A DNA stretch of 64,000 bases from Trametopsis cervina (Eukaryota > Basidiomycota > Agaricomycetes > Polyporales > Irpicaceae): positions 597,186-661,185 of the forward strand of contig MU278361.1 in NCBI GenBank assembly GCA_022385755.1. The letters run 5' to 3'. Of this stretch, positions 35,159-46,939 are shown piece after piece; the stretch's first letter is position 1, and each line of letters starts with the position of its first letter. The notes below the pieces were generated by a model. That model was not told the origin of the DNA. It ran no database searches and saw nothing but the letters and a program-made list of their open reading frames with translations. A program made the translations under genes and the position numbers.

Positions 35159-35812
35159 TTAGTGAACGCGTGAGAGCACGAAAAGAGCATTCTTCGGAGG
35201 CTGCTCCGGAATAAAAACGCCAAGCTCTTTCAGAGAGACCTATGCGTATAATTAATAATTGATACTACAGGTTCATATTCCTTGCCAATTCTTACCTGAG
35301 TGTGCGGAGCAGAGCTTTCCATGACCCAGGACAAGGCGCCTTGAGCGGAGGAGATGCTGTACATCCGTCGTCAGAGACATTATAGACAGCAGAAAGCCGC
35401 AAATTGACGAACGTAAAGACATCATCACCCTGCATCGGCCTATGCTCCAGGATCCACATCTCGTGCGAAGGCTCGGGCTGCCAGAGCTCCAGCGCCCACA
35501 CCTTGCCGTCGATGTTCGCGGCGGGGTCGTTGTCGATCTTAAGGTAGTAGCGACGTTCGTCAATCTGCTGGATGGTCCACTATGCCAGCCAAATTCAGCA
35601 AAGCTGGTATATGGGATGGAAAAGTGTAGGCAGACCTTGGGAGGCTTGGTGCCGTGCGGGAGAGTGGCCACCTTCCTTGGGTGAAGAGCCTCTGCCTCCA
35701 GTGCGGAGACAAACAGCCCAGACTCCTTCACTCGGATGAAGTATTTCCCGCTTGGAAGGCTACGAACGGGAGCCACGGGATGTCCGTGATGCTTGGGAGA
35801 GTGAGAGGCCAT
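35159..35812 (-). CDS. Divergent I66-like inhibitor, copy D
   Basis: This is a more distant member of the same beta-trefoil family. The ATG at 35810-35812 opens a His/Pro-rich N-terminal extension of about 17 residues (MASHSPKHHGHPVAPVR) not found in A and C. The core SLPSGKYFIRVKESGLFVSA follows. Then come ALHPRKVATLPHGTKPPK, WTIQQIDERRYYLKIDNDPA and ANIDGKVWALELWQPEPS. After an intron, ISSAQGALSWVMESSAPHTQ replaces the usual GWVVPEDE block. The last exon is VSLKELGVFIPEQPPKNALF, ending SRVH. Three introns sit near the A/C positions. A TATA box (TGTATATATACAC) at about 35885-35897 lies about 75 bases upstream. Whether it still inhibits a protease is unknown. Confidence 0.75.
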
Positions 35813-36650
35813 TGCTATGATAGATAAGTCTGCAAGAGTTCGAAAGAAATTGAATGTGATGCTCATCTTGAGAGCTCTTGGTAGTGTATATATACACTTT
35901 CTGAGCGGTTCGAGACAAACATGTGACCGCTCGGTACCCCCGCGCATTCGTGTACTCTCCATTCTTTGACCGAGAGGCACTGCCATGGTACCGCCAGATG
36001 CATGGAAAGAAGACAGCGCATGACCCACTTAGCGATGCGTCTATCACGTATATTGCAGCAAGTGCGCAGTACACCACGCCACCACATAGCTGAGCGGTCT
36101 GAGTGAGTTGCATTAGTATATGCTGTATTTCACCTGTATAAGCGCTATGGCCGGATTGTTGAACGGGGGAAGTATGGAGACGCTGGGCTAGCATTTTATT
36201 CCGACATACGGCGGATCCTGTGTCGGTCACACCGTCATCATCAAATGGTGGGTCAGCATTCCGAAGCATTGCAAAAAGAGGAACTTGGATGCGGAGGGAG
36301 GCAGCCCTAGGAGGTGTATTCGCAATTTCTTTCGAGTATGGGCCTTGCACCCGTTGCGAGTATTCAAATAGGTTGAACTTGTCTTCATCTTCTTGAGGCG
36401 GACCGAGAAGCTTATCACAAGGCTCACTGAATCTACCTAAGTCGCAGCCATCTGTGAGTTTCCGATGAAGGGAAGAAATAATGGCAACCCTCACGTTTTT
36501 CTTAACCTCAAGGCCTCAGCTACCGACGTTAGCACTATTCCTGGCGCATAGCTGAAATCAGATCGTTCATTAAAGGCGTATACCTATCTCCCTAACATGT
36601 GTAAAAGGCCAGCCGAAACACAAAGAAAACGAAGCGCAAAAAGCTTCTTA
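35813..36650. other. Intergenic region upstream of inhibitor D
   Basis: About 840 bases. It contains the TATA box of copy D. A long minus-strand open frame (35760-36494) exists but begins without ATG and resembles no family I know, so no gene is called. Confidence 0.35.
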
Positions 36651-39600
36651 CTACAGCGCAACGCCAGTATCCACCGACTCGCCGCTCAGATGGCTCGATA
36701 TCGAGCTCCTCCCTACCGCATTCGAACCTGCGTCAAGTCCAGTATGGGGCGCCCCCTCCTCACTTCCACCAGTCGACGCTGTTGCCTTCACCGAGCTTGG
36801 CCGGCTATACACCTCGTCCAGATTTCGAGGCTGAATTTCATCCAGACCAAGTTCCGCAGGGACAGGAAGGCTGCCCACTCGCGACCGTGCCGAGCTCACA
36901 GACGGGGCCGGCGACGCCGCCCTTACGGGCGCGACGCTACTGGGGCCGGGGCCATCCGCCGTCTGGGCCCGCATCGCGGGCAACTTGGACGCGCGCTGCG
37001 CAAAGAATGAGCTAATGCCAGTGCCCCACGTGCTCAACGATGGCCGCGTAGTGTCCGCGGGGGGAGGCTGCGGGGAGCTGCGCCCTGCGAGGCTTAGCGG
37101 GCGCATGCCGTTCAGTAGCGCCGCAGGCGGGTGCGGAGAGGCGTCGGGCGTGGCGACGGTACTAGCAGGGCGAGAGGCGGCAGGCGTGGATGATGCCGTG
37201 CTGCTCACGTCTGGCTTAAGCGTCCCTTCCCCACTGCTAGGGCCGGCCTCGGCGGTAGGTGAGCTGCTGGCGCGTTGCATCCACCGCCCGCGCACACCCT
37301 CGACGGCCTTGAAGAAGCCCGTCGAGCCAGCTGTAAACGTCCGCGCGATTGCGTCCCGCGTCGAGTCGAGTTGTTGGTCGATTTTCAGATCGTTGATACC
37401 CTCTGCAAGTCGGATACCTATGTCGGCGACGACGGACGGGCGTTCGTTACAGGGATGTCTGCATTTTGGCGAACAAAGGGGTACAGTGAACGGAACTTAG
37501 GTTGACGCTCTGCAGCACGATGCGTGACCACTCACCGTGGCTCGATGATGTCGAACAATAGCGGATCGGTGACGCGCTCCCATACTTCATAAGCGTTCGT
37601 CTTCTTGAACTCTGATATCCATAGCATATTAAAGTCTTGAATGGCATTTGGGTTCCCTAACGGCAGACAGTGCGTATGAGTTCCGATCATCTAAAGCCAA
37701 GAAGCGAAGACAAACCTGCGCCATCTGAGATGACGACACCATTGCTTTGGCCCTTCTCCAGGAAGCTCGAGTATTTCACCGACGACAGCGCGCCAGTAAT
37801 GTACTCGTCAAACTACAGAGCAGAAACGTCAGCCTCCGCAAGTCTTGCACGCTCTACACGAACAGATCAACACACCTTTTGTCGTAAATAATCGTCACTG
37901 CCCTTAAACCTTCAGTGGAAGCTCAGCCTAGATCCGGATACTAAAGAACAAAGATGGGAACACGTACTGTATAGTCGGTGTGCCAGTAAGATCGCCCTCC
38001 CAGCTGTCATTGACATCCTTCACGACGTCGTCCATCCACTTTCGATCAGCGGGCGTAAGCCCTGCAGACCTCTCCAGCTTAGGATCCCGGAACTCGAACA
38101 TACCGGTCTCAACCTATTGGAGTAAGAAAAACAAGTCCAGCGATACTTGAGACTTGTTGAGCGGTTGAGAGAAAAATGAACCGCACATTGATGAGCAGAT
38201 CGACTTCCTTCTGCTGAGTCACAATCGAGTTCGTACTTCCACACAGCCAGCTTTTCGTATCTTTCAACATATCAAGCTGCTGTAGCGGCAGGTACGGCTG
38301 GAAGAACGCGTCCTGAAGACACAAACTTACTAGTCAGCACGGTACGTGCAAGCGGAACACGAACGATACAGACCTTGCCGAACAGGTCGAGAGGTAGTCC
38401 GATATATGCCAACATGCTCTTCGGATCAGACGTCCTGAGCTCAGTTGGTTTCGAGAGCTTGGTTGCGCGGGACGCAAGAGGCGGCGAGCCGCAGTCGTCT
38501 AGGTTCTGTAGTAGCGCGGGGACTAGGCTCACGAGCGAATACTGGTAGGTACACAGTCTTTCGACCGGATGGCCGTAGAACATGACCTGGACAGATGCTG
38601 TCAGAAGGTTGATGGGATAACTGAATGCTATCAAAAAATAATCAGACCTTCTTCTGCAGCATTAGTGCTTTAAGTAGCACGAGGGTGCGTTGTCGGAATG
38701 TGTGCACGAGTTCACGTCTGGATAGTCGTGAGTGACCCCTGACCAAAGTTGTGAGGGAAGAACCTACAAACTTGTGCCTGCGCAAACAGAAATGAGCGTG
38801 TATACTACAGTGCTGGAATCGTGCTTACCCATGTACAATCCGCTCTCAGTGAGTTGGCTCCGTAATGGTAGCTCGAGGGAATCGTGGAAAGCATCCAGGA
38901 TTGCCAAATCAGTAAAGTCGCGCTGTTCAAATAGCGCTCGTGTGATAACTCCGAGGCGATCTCTACACCCATCAAGAACGAAGAAAAGAACCATGTCAAT
39001 GAGAAAACCAGAACTAAACATGACATTCTATATGCAAACTTGGATCGTAAACGTACCTTATCGGACCGAATACTGGCTTAGACGCCAGTACAACGACAGC
39101 TTTCTGCACCGTGGACCGCGTCATATCTGCATCCTTGACGAGCAGGTCGGAAGTCCGGATCTGTCGGTTACAACTGGCAGAGGGGATGAAGACGTAAACA
39201 ATGTGCACGACGGCGAGGTAAGAGAGATGGTACTGACGAGATGCCGAACACGGTTGTAGGCTTTGAGGACGATGCGGGGACAAGATGGAAGTACGAGTAG
39301 TCTTCGACGGACTGTGGGGCTGTTCGCTCAGAGCTCATTGTTCGGACAGGCATAGCATAGTGCGATGCGTACCAGGTGGGCTCCGTCTGGCAAAGCTAGG
39401 AAGGGCAGGATCTTCGATATTTCCTCGTCTTCGAAGATGTCTCCTCTTGAGAATTCGATCTTGGGTCCGACCTATAGTATTGTGCATGGTATCGCTGTCA
39501 ATATCGCGTCTCGTAAATGGAGCCGATGTCGGTAACTCACGAGGTGGTTGAAGTCCACTAGCGCAATTCCAAGCACGATCGGACCGGCCTGCTTCACGAG

Positions 39601-40236
39601 CACAGATTCCGGTCGCGCTTTTCTGGAGTAGGAGGTCGATGCGGACCCAAACGAGGCAATGCTCCCCCGCGGGTCGGGTTTCTGCAAAGGCGGTGGGGGA
39701 TACGACGCCGTAGGAGGGGTCAAGGGCGTACGCTCGCCGCTGCTGGCCGGTTTGGTAGCTAACGCGTGTAGCGTCTTCGTGCTTTCGAACTGGGCATCTG
39801 GCATTATTATGCTCTCTGTCTCCTGCTTCTCCTCCTTCTCATCTATCTCGTGCAGGGACGGCGCTATGCTTGAGAGCGGGGACTCCGTCTCCTCGAGACG
39901 TCGCATAAAGGAGCTTCGATCGTCCGTGTCATGGTCAGAACTGAAATCGGTGTCCACAGTGTACGTATGCGAATCCCTGTTCACGGTTGAAAGGCCCTGG
40001 CGGATGAGCGTGACTGGTGTGACCGCTGCGTCTGTCTCGTGATCATCAGGCGGTGCGTCGAGGTGAAGCGAGGTTGGGCGAGTGTGCCCGGGCGAGGAGA
40101 GCGATATGGAGCGCTGCGAAGCCGTGTCGCCGTCGGAGTTGTCGAAGTCAGGGATATCGTCGGCATCGTCGTGGGGATGTTCGGGCGGGTCGATGATAAA
40201 GTGGGAATTGTGAGCATCCAGTGGCGAAGAGGACAT
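36651..40236 (-). CDS. AVL9: AVL9, DENN-module late secretory pathway protein
   Basis: This is the AVL9 protein, a member of the DENN group that acts in export from the Golgi to the plasma membrane. The ATG at 40234-40236 opens a disordered acidic tail of about 230 residues. The DENN upstream part begins VLGIALVDFNHLVGPKIEFS, split by an intron. Further exons carry YSYFHLVPASSS and FGISCNRQIRTSDL, VTRSTVQKAVVVLASKPVFG-like sequence, then RALFEQRDFTDLAILDAFHD. The central DENN block is VMFYGHPVERLCTYQYSLVS, LPLDLFGKDAFFQPYLPLQQ and SWLCGSTNSIVTQQKEVDLL. A C-terminal amphipathic region (TFTAGSTGFFKAVEGVRGRW) precedes a Ser/Pro-rich tail. About ten introns; all AVL9 blocks are in frame. Confidence 0.92.
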
Positions 40237-40956
40237 AGTCGTTAGTTGAAATGAGCGGCTTGAGTGGACAGTAAACGTAAACACGAGACGGCGCGACGGA
40301 TTCTAAAGCGAGATAACGAAAAACGTAGACGAAGAACGGCAGACAATAGGCGAAGATGAGCGTGAAAGCGACGAGGATGATGGAGGTTTGGTTTGAGCAA
40401 ACCGCAGAATCAGTCGCGTTCATTACCGGCGCTAGCGCCGAAGCCACTGATCATGACACTGCAGGTTTCAGCGGTTGGAGTCTCATGTACAACTTTTGGC
40501 ACCTGCCCGTATGATACTACTTGAAGATGACAGCGAAAGTAGCAGCTCATATGCAGAGATGAACAGAACTTATAAGCAAGAACAACTCGCACAGCAAAGA
40601 GCAGCGTAACTACGCCTGAACCGACATACAAATTTCGGCGTTCCTATCCACACACACACGCCACGCCAATTACCTACGATAAGCCTCTGCTGCTCTGTCC
40701 TGCGATGAAGAATGGCTCCTATGGCTTCTTGATGTAAGAATGGGACAGGAGCCTCTGAGCCAGGAGTATAGTAGTTCACGAGCAGGTTTGGCGTTGATCG
40801 ACTTCGTACTCTCTGGATGGCGGCCGTCAGTCAACGCCTGGTGTCACAAGTAAGCAGAGTAGATGTGGAGGACATGGTACAATATCAAGCGAGATAGACA
40901 AGAGACGGATGGTACTTTGTGATGGGCAAACACAAAGGGACATATGTGCAGTCGCA
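40237..40956. promoter_or_regulatory. Divergent intergenic region, AVL9 and DUF6535 gene
   Basis: About 720 bases upstream of two genes facing away from each other. Promoters of both are expected. I see no gene and no sure TATA box. Confidence 0.4.
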
Positions 40957-43754
40957 ATGGCAGACCCTTCGAGTCCGGACCGCAGTTAACCGATGAGCTC
41001 GTTGATGTTTGCTGCCTTTGCTGTGCTTACCTTCCTATCATACTGTCGGCGCACCTGATATGGTGCCCTGGCAGTCACAACGGCTGCGAGGACGTAGACT
41101 ATCCCAACATGCACACAGTCCACGCCCTCACCGATCTACCCACAGCTCTCGTCATGGGTTGCACGACCCGCTTGGGCCAAGGACCAACACTCTTCACGCT
41201 CTCTTTCCTCCGCCTCTGACAGGATGGGCTGCGATTGAAAAGGCTCTGGACGATTTTGACAACCAGGAGATGGAGGGGGTGAAAAACGACATCGACACTT
41301 TACTCGTTTTCGTGCGTTTCTACCTATTCAATCTATACCTGTATCCTGACATGTGCCCAGATTGGTCTCTTCTCTGCCATCCTATCAGCATTCGTAGTAG
41401 TGTCGTACGGACTACTCCAGGAAGATATACCCGCGGCAACATTGAGCGTGCTCAGGCAAATATCGACTCAGAACACCAATTATACTATCCACGGCGACGT
41501 GATCTATAGCACTGCCCCCGCCCCGGATTCAACCCCCACATTCGAACCGACAGACGACGCCATCCGCGTCAACGTGCTGTGGTTTGCAAGTCTGATCATC
41601 AGTCTTGCAACTGCTTCATTCGGAATCCTCGTCAAGCAATGGCTCCGTCAATACCTCCGCTTCTTCACTTCATTCCCTCAAGGTCGGCTGCGTGTGCGTA
41701 ACTTTCGTCGCTCAGGGTTCGAATCTTGGCACGTGCTTGGTATAGCAGCGTTTCTCCCCTTTCTCCTACAAGTCGCGCTCGGCCTGTTCTTCGTCGGCCT
41801 GTGCTTCTTCACCGCGGACGTGCACCCCAGCGTGCGGAACACCAGCGTGCCCCTCGTGGCCGGATGGGCGTTCATCCTCCTCTTTGTGACTATCTCGCCC
41901 GTCTTCTCTGCTCGCTGCCCGTACCAAACACCGGCACTGAACTCACTCATATCGGCGATACGCGCGGCCGTGCGGAAGAGGTGGATCTCCGCATGGAAGA
42001 GGCTGTACGATATGGCTCACAGCCGTTGGCAGTCTGCTCCGTACGGGGGGACCGTCGAGAAACTCGCCAAGGCCGTGGAGAACTGGGCTAAGATGCGCGT
42101 TGACCGCTTCTGTGCCCCGGATCATCCGCACGACGAAGCGGCGGCGGCAGGGTACGAAGCTGCCGATCTCGATATCCTGGCGGACGCTGATGCGCTGCAA
42201 GGTAACGATGATATCCTCGGGACAGCTATGGTCGAAGCGCTACAGCAGAGCCAACCGGGGCCTCAGGCGATCCTCACGTTTACGCTCAAGATTCTGCAGC
42301 ACCGGGTCCGGTGGGATGGCGACTTCCCAGGGAAGCCTCGCCTCATTGATTGTCAAACGCTGACCGTACGTGCACTTAATGCTCTTCAAAGTATCCTCGA
42401 ACATCTTCCTATTGACGACGTTCTCTCGTCTACCATTCATCCTACCGACGCATTAGACAGTCTACCCCGATGGGTTGTCTTTCTCTACCTCTCCCTCGGA
42501 GCCCATCACGGATTTGACACTCTGCCACCCTCGCTTTGGAAGCTCCTGGAGGAGAAGCCTGCACTCTTGCTCGAAATTTCGATCTCCCGTTCGTCCGCGG
42601 TCGGGTTACGGGCTCTGCTACGGCTAACGTGTCAGTACTGCCAAGAGTCCCAACTGAATGCAGTGCAATCATTCCGCCGGGTGGAGAGCGTACTCACGGC
42701 GTACTTTCGCAAACTCGAGCTCCCGCCTTCGTTTGCCGAGGACTGTGATAACGCCCCGTGGAGAAGCGTGCTGAACAAGGAGTCGCTCGCAGACTCGACC
42801 TCATTTCTCACAGAACTGTTGGGCAAAGAGGTCGACCGAGTGGCCGAATGGTCAGAGACACACCTTGAGGCACTCTCGTTTGCCGTCAAGCTGATTGCCA
42901 TAGGGGATAGGAGGCAGGTATTCCCGTGGCAGTTGTCCAGCTTCGACACCCAGATGCCCGCTCTTTCCCGCGTCGCCTTTTCGTCGCAGCAGACGATCCA
43001 GACGCTCTTGAGGTCGCTCATCGAATATGCACCAAGTCAATTATATGGATACCTGTTATATAGCAATTTCGGGATGAATGCGGCAGGTATGCAGTCTCCC
43101 TCATCTCATCCTGTCTTCATTGAATATAAATACCTGTCAGCGCTGTCCTCCATCAAGACCGCTATCGGGGATATTGCAGCGCATACCGTACACCAGCTCA
43201 CAATGCCGTCCGCACTCACCGTGTGCGAGAGTATCGCCCACAAGCTATGGGACATCAGACACGATATCTCTTCAGCAGACACAGACCTCATTCACGGCTG
43301 GCGCGGTATCTTCGCGGCGTTGACTCGCTTGCTCGCAGCAGCACCGCCGGTGACAGTGGAACAGACAGACGACGTACTCGGGTGGATCAACGCATGCCAT
43401 TCATCGCTTTCGTGGGCAGACAAGACAGGCGAGGACCCGACGTTGCATGACCCGGAGAAGTACGCGTCGTGGCGGGCGAAGTTCAAGTCAGACGAGTCGC
43501 CTGTGCCGGATGGGTTTTATGTTGCGCTCTTGCGGTTATCGGAGGCCCGCACAACACGCCATTGGCGGGTTAGGCGACTCCAGGATATGACGGTAGAGGA
43601 GAGGGAGGAGGCAGGGAAGGATGTGGAGCCGTACCTGTGTGCGCCGCGTGTCGAAGCGAAGTACGAGAGCCTCGATCCAGTGGGGGATGCAAATGATTCG
43701 GCCGCGGAGAACGGTGGGACGGATGCTGTGATTGGTGTGGAGACATGCAATTGA
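40957..43754 (+). CDS. DUF6535 domain membrane protein
   Basis: This is a basidiomycete-specific membrane protein with an N-terminal DUF6535 domain and unknown role. The 5' exon is uncertain. ATG at 40957 would give MADPSSPDR, joined by a long intron with a weak donor to the sure exon from 41222 (GWAAIEKALDDFDNQEMEGV). An intron splits KNDIDTLLVF from IGLFSAILSAFVVVSYGLLQ, the DUF6535 signature. VLWFASLIISLATASFGILV, VKQWLRQYLRFFTSFPQGRL, HVLGIAAFLPFLLQVALGLF and FVGLCFFTADVHPS follow, giving about four helices. The remaining roughly 550 residues are an uninterrupted helical solenoid-like C-terminal region without a known domain. The single large exon from 41400 is intact. A decayed piece of a sister gene lies 2.3 kb downstream. 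Confidence 0.85.
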
Positions 43755-44394
43755 TATTCGTGAGGCAACTCTACGCTAAAGGCCTTACTCTCATTGTCCT
43801 CTATTCTTCAGCGCTACGGCGGGGGGATGTCGTCCCATCTCTTCGACACTCACTGTCATTGTCGAGGAATCCCAGAGCGCTCTCGATCCGCCTGTGGGCA
43901 TGCGAATCCCACCCTCGTTTCTATTTTGGCACGGCTCATGGACAAAACTAAGCGATATCGTTTACTTCACTCGCGGCACGTCTGTATTGTGTGGTCTGGT
44001 AATCATCTACCGTTGATTACATTCTCCGAATGATCGGACGGATCGCTCGTTCAGTTCACACGTTTATTACGAGTTGACATCGAGATTCTTGCAGGTCAAT
44101 AACCGCCGCTCCGTGACTACAACCTTTCGCCATCTCTGCGTAGGTTTATAAGGTTAGGGGCACAATACAGTGTCAAACCAGAGCCTGCAACTGGTGCGCC
44201 ACCAACGAGTGAAGGCTTTTCATTGTACCCTCGACTCCTTGCGACAGCCTTCGCTTGGGCCCAAAAGCATGGGGTATTGAGTACTCCTTTCTGATCTTCC
44301 CGATACCGGGTCGAGGCTTTGGCAGCAATCCCTAATAGGACTAATGGCAGTTCAGTATTATCGGCGCCCTCTGTCACGGCCAAGAAGCAGAAGT
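43755..44394. other. Intergenic region downstream of the DUF6535 gene
   Basis: About 640 bases. There is a minus-strand open frame at 44117-44383, but I find no ATG-led gene or family. Confidence 0.3.
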
Positions 44395-44575
44395 CTTTCT
44401 AGACCATTCATCCGTCGCAGAAACTTGCAGATGACCATAGGAACAGTCCTATTTCCATATGAGATGGAGGGACATTGAGCGTAAGCTAGCCTTGAGAACT
44501 GAACATTTTCACGAAGAGCGCTGATTATCTCTTCTGAGAAGCATGGTCTTTCCTTTCATGCAGGCCGTGGTACCC
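44395..44575 (-). pseudogene. Decayed copy 1 of a three-copy minus-strand reading frame
   Basis: On the minus strand this segment translates to a broken version of the frame at 46682-46939, with one or more frameshifts near 44540. The conserved end reads RLAYAQCPSISYGNR, then PMVICKFLRRMNG. DNA identity with copy 2 extends over about 160 bases (AGCGCTGATTATCTCTTCTG against AACGCTGATTGTATCTTCCA). Function unknown. Confidence 0.5.
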
Positions 44576-44913
44576 CAACCTGCATGAGATGCTAAAGTAC
44601 AGCAGTGCGATGGAATGGCTATTGTCAACGTAGTGGCGCACCCTCACTGCCAACGCAAAGGTCCGGACGAACCGACCAATTCAATCACATACAGACAGCA
44701 ATATATTTGAACACAACATCGATATCACAGTATCTCCAGCGGCGTAGCGCACATTCAATACACAATAGAACATCGTAGCAGATCAAGGTCGGTCAGTGAA
44801 GCCTTTCTTCTATCGAAACGCATTAGATAAACTATGTTAATCGAATTACATAGAGGGAAGACTCACATGGAGCGTTTCGTGGGAGGCCACGACTGCAGAA
44901 GGTGTCTGCAATC

Positions 44914-45453
44914 TTATTCCTGCCTGTGGATGCATTAGTTCACTTCTGGTGCAAGCTCAATCGTATGGCAAACAAACATACCAGGTGCCAGACCAAGCTT
45001 TACCAGCTGGGGAGTCCAGCCCATTCTGGACCCCTGTACCAGTGAAGGTATGGATATTATTGCCATCTTTATCGAATAATTTGAGGGTGGCGCTCTTGTC
45101 TGCGATGGTCAACGTAAACTTCCTAGGAGGATCAGGGGTAACTGCGTCCTTCGGGAGTGCGCTGCCTCTGAAAACACCCTCGCCGTCCTTGACGCATTCG
45201 CCGCTGCCTACAAAAGCATCAACGTACCACGAAAGTACGTTGTCTTTAGAGCTGACTGTCAGGACGCCGTCGAAATTGGCAGTGGTGTTCAGAGTCTCTG
45301 CGAACTTTTGGACGTCGCCGGCAAGATGGGGGTGCTGTGCGGCGAGTCTGTCGAGCAATGCGGTGACTCCAGAGCGATCAGCTACGGTGAGTGAGATTTT
45401 AGTACAGGCGAGAGGACACATAGATGAAGGGCAACTGTCAGCGTACCTGCCAT
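44914..45453 (-). CDS. Small protein of an unrecognised three-copy family, member 1
   Basis: I do not recognise the family. The first coding exon is only seven bases (ATGGCAG, 45447-45453), followed by GTACGC and an intron ending CGTAG. The main exon gives AADRSGVTALLDRLAAQHPH, then LAGDVQKFAETLNTTANFDG. A beta-rich part follows: VLTVSSKDNVLSWYVDAFVG, RKFTLTIADKSATLKLFDKD and GNNIHTFTGTGVQ. A terminal intron splits the tryptophan of AWSGTW, and the last exon adds only QE before TAA at 44914-44916. Length is about 137 residues. There is no signal peptide or membrane segment. It resembles member 3 most (helical start with LAxDV, then strands, then SxxWxGxW). It lies on the opposite strand to members 2 and 3. 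Confidence 0.7.
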
Positions 45454-45546
45454 GTTGTACTTGGAGGTGCGGTTTCTGAACGAAGATATGTCAGTCACTG
45501 GCAGGTGTGGAATAGAAAGGAGGTACTGATACAGACGGTTGGGTTA

Positions 45547-45593
45547 GCCGAGTAGACTGAGGGATATCTACTGCAGCGCACCGTGCTTTTATG
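45547..45593 (-). promoter_or_regulatory. Core promoter of family member 1
   Basis: On the minus strand CATAAAAGCACGG (45581-45593) is followed by CCCTCAGTCTACTCGGC (45547-45563). The same pair of elements precedes members 2 and 3. Confidence 0.6.
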
Positions 45594-45992
45594 CTGCTGA
45601 ACAGGCGCCTCTCCGAAGCTGGGTATGAAATAAACCCAAAGTATGTCCCTCCAATTCGAGATCTATATTCAAGTCGGCTTACTAGTTTTCTAAGCCGTGT
45701 GAGGCAATGTTTACTGCATGGGGATACATTGGCAGGCCTTTCTCGGTACGGGAGCTATAATAGGGCGTTCATGTTTTGCGGACGCTAGGAGCGTAGGCTG
45801 ACTTCTGACGTGAGTCTCACTCCTTTCGGATCAATTGAATACAAACACACCTTGGCGTGCATCAGAGCGATGCGGAAATTGATTGCTGAGCTATTGTAGC
45901 AGAACCTCTTTCTATTTACGCCCCATATTTTTACCAAGTGAGGTTTCTGCACAGGTGACCGCAACCAACTATCCTCAAGACTGTCATCGAGG
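45594..45992. other. Upstream region of family member 1
   Basis: About 400 bases without a gene. A stretch at 45805-45860 (CGTGAGTCTCACTCCTTTC and following) resembles one at 60040-60090 upstream of the caspase-like gene. Confidence 0.35.
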
Positions 45993-46215
45993 TCATCACA
46001 GGGCACATCATTGCTGAGAGGCTATGGGACATCAGATACGGTGTCATCTCGGTGAACACGTTCTCCATCCATGGCTGACGTGGCGCCTTTCAGCACGTAT
46101 CACTCATTTCGAGCTATTTGCGGCGCCGACGGTGTTTGAGGCGGACAACTAACTCAGGTTGATCAATGCACGCCATTGGTAGTGTGCGTGGGCGTACATA
46201 ATGGGCGAGTACCGG
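45993..46215 (+). pseudogene. Fragment of a second DUF6535 gene
   Basis: This segment aligns with 43213-43440 of the intact DUF6535 gene, for example GCTATGGGACATCAGATACG against GCTATGGGACATCAGACACG, and GGTTGATCAATGCACGCCATT against GGGTGGATCAACGCATGCCATT. The Trp codon of the parent's HGW is a TGA here, and further indels break the frame. No other part of the gene was found nearby. Confidence 0.75.
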
Positions 46216-46681
46216 ACGCCATACGATTCAGCGAAATGCGCGCTGCGGTGTTCAGACCGGGTGAGTTGCTGTAGCCCTCGTCCTACAGGTATAAATACTT
46301 AAAGTTCATGCTTTCGAGATTTGCTCGGTCTGAACGCTGAACATCCCTCCTTAGACACGCTATTCCCCACGTGTTGCACCGCGTATGCGACAAGCTCCCA
46401 TGCCAGTGCATTGATTACGCCACCGCAGCGAAATGCGAGTGTCTCAGCAGCGTCCACACTTACGATGTCTGGACATCACGTCATTCACTTCCGTTAGCGG
46501 ATGACAGCATCGCTACCCTGGTAAGTTCAGACTTCTTACATCAGCTGACGTGAAATCTCTGCAGGCGGTGCACTCTTGACCTGGCGCATGCAGGCTATCG
46601 AACATGAGATACACAGCAATTCAAATACGGAGTCTGTAACCATCGAGTTCAGACGCCACCACTGAAGCCTAGAGCCAGAAG
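46216..46681. other. Gene-poor interval
   Basis: About 470 bases. A TATA-like GTATAAATA at about 46288 is seen, but no gene follows it convincingly. Confidence 0.3.
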
Positions 46682-46939
46682 TTATCCTGGACCATTCCTC
46701 TCTCTTGGAAAACTGGATATACCATAAGGAATGATCAAGTTTCCGTGGCAGGTGCATATGAATGCAGGAGCAAGTTGTGGGGCTATCCCTATGAACTCAA
46801 CACTTTCATCAAGAACGCTGATTGTATCTTCCAGGAGCATGAACTTTACTTTTCCCTTGATACGATTCACGCCCCAGTTTTCTCGGACCATACTTCCGCA
46901 TGTTGCTCGAGCATTTGTCATTGTGAAGGTATGTTGCAT
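46682..46939 (-). CDS. Copy 2 of the three-copy minus-strand reading frame (85 codons)
   Basis: I do not recognise the family. With ATG at 46937-46939, the frame reads ARATCGSMVRENWGVNRIKG, then KVKFMLLEDTISVLDESVEF and APQLAPAFICTCHGNLIIPY, ending RERNGPG. This is the only copy with an uninterrupted frame. Its C-terminal half is conserved in copy 3 (QLTYAFTSTCHGYLYIPVVI) and more weakly in copy 1. The matches follow codon positions, which suggests the frame was once translated. It may be an exon of a larger lost gene rather than a complete gene. It lies upstream and antisense to family member 2. Confidence 0.4.
   Translation of the reverse strand: MQHTFTMTNARATCGSMVRENWGVNRIKGKVKFMLLEDTISVLDESVEFIGIAPQLAPAFICTCHGNLIIPYGISSFPRERNGPG

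Noticed and set aside
35760..36494. Minus-strand open frame of 244 codons upstream of inhibitor D
   Set aside because: It begins without ATG, overlaps the start and TATA box of inhibitor D, and shows no domain or splice signals.
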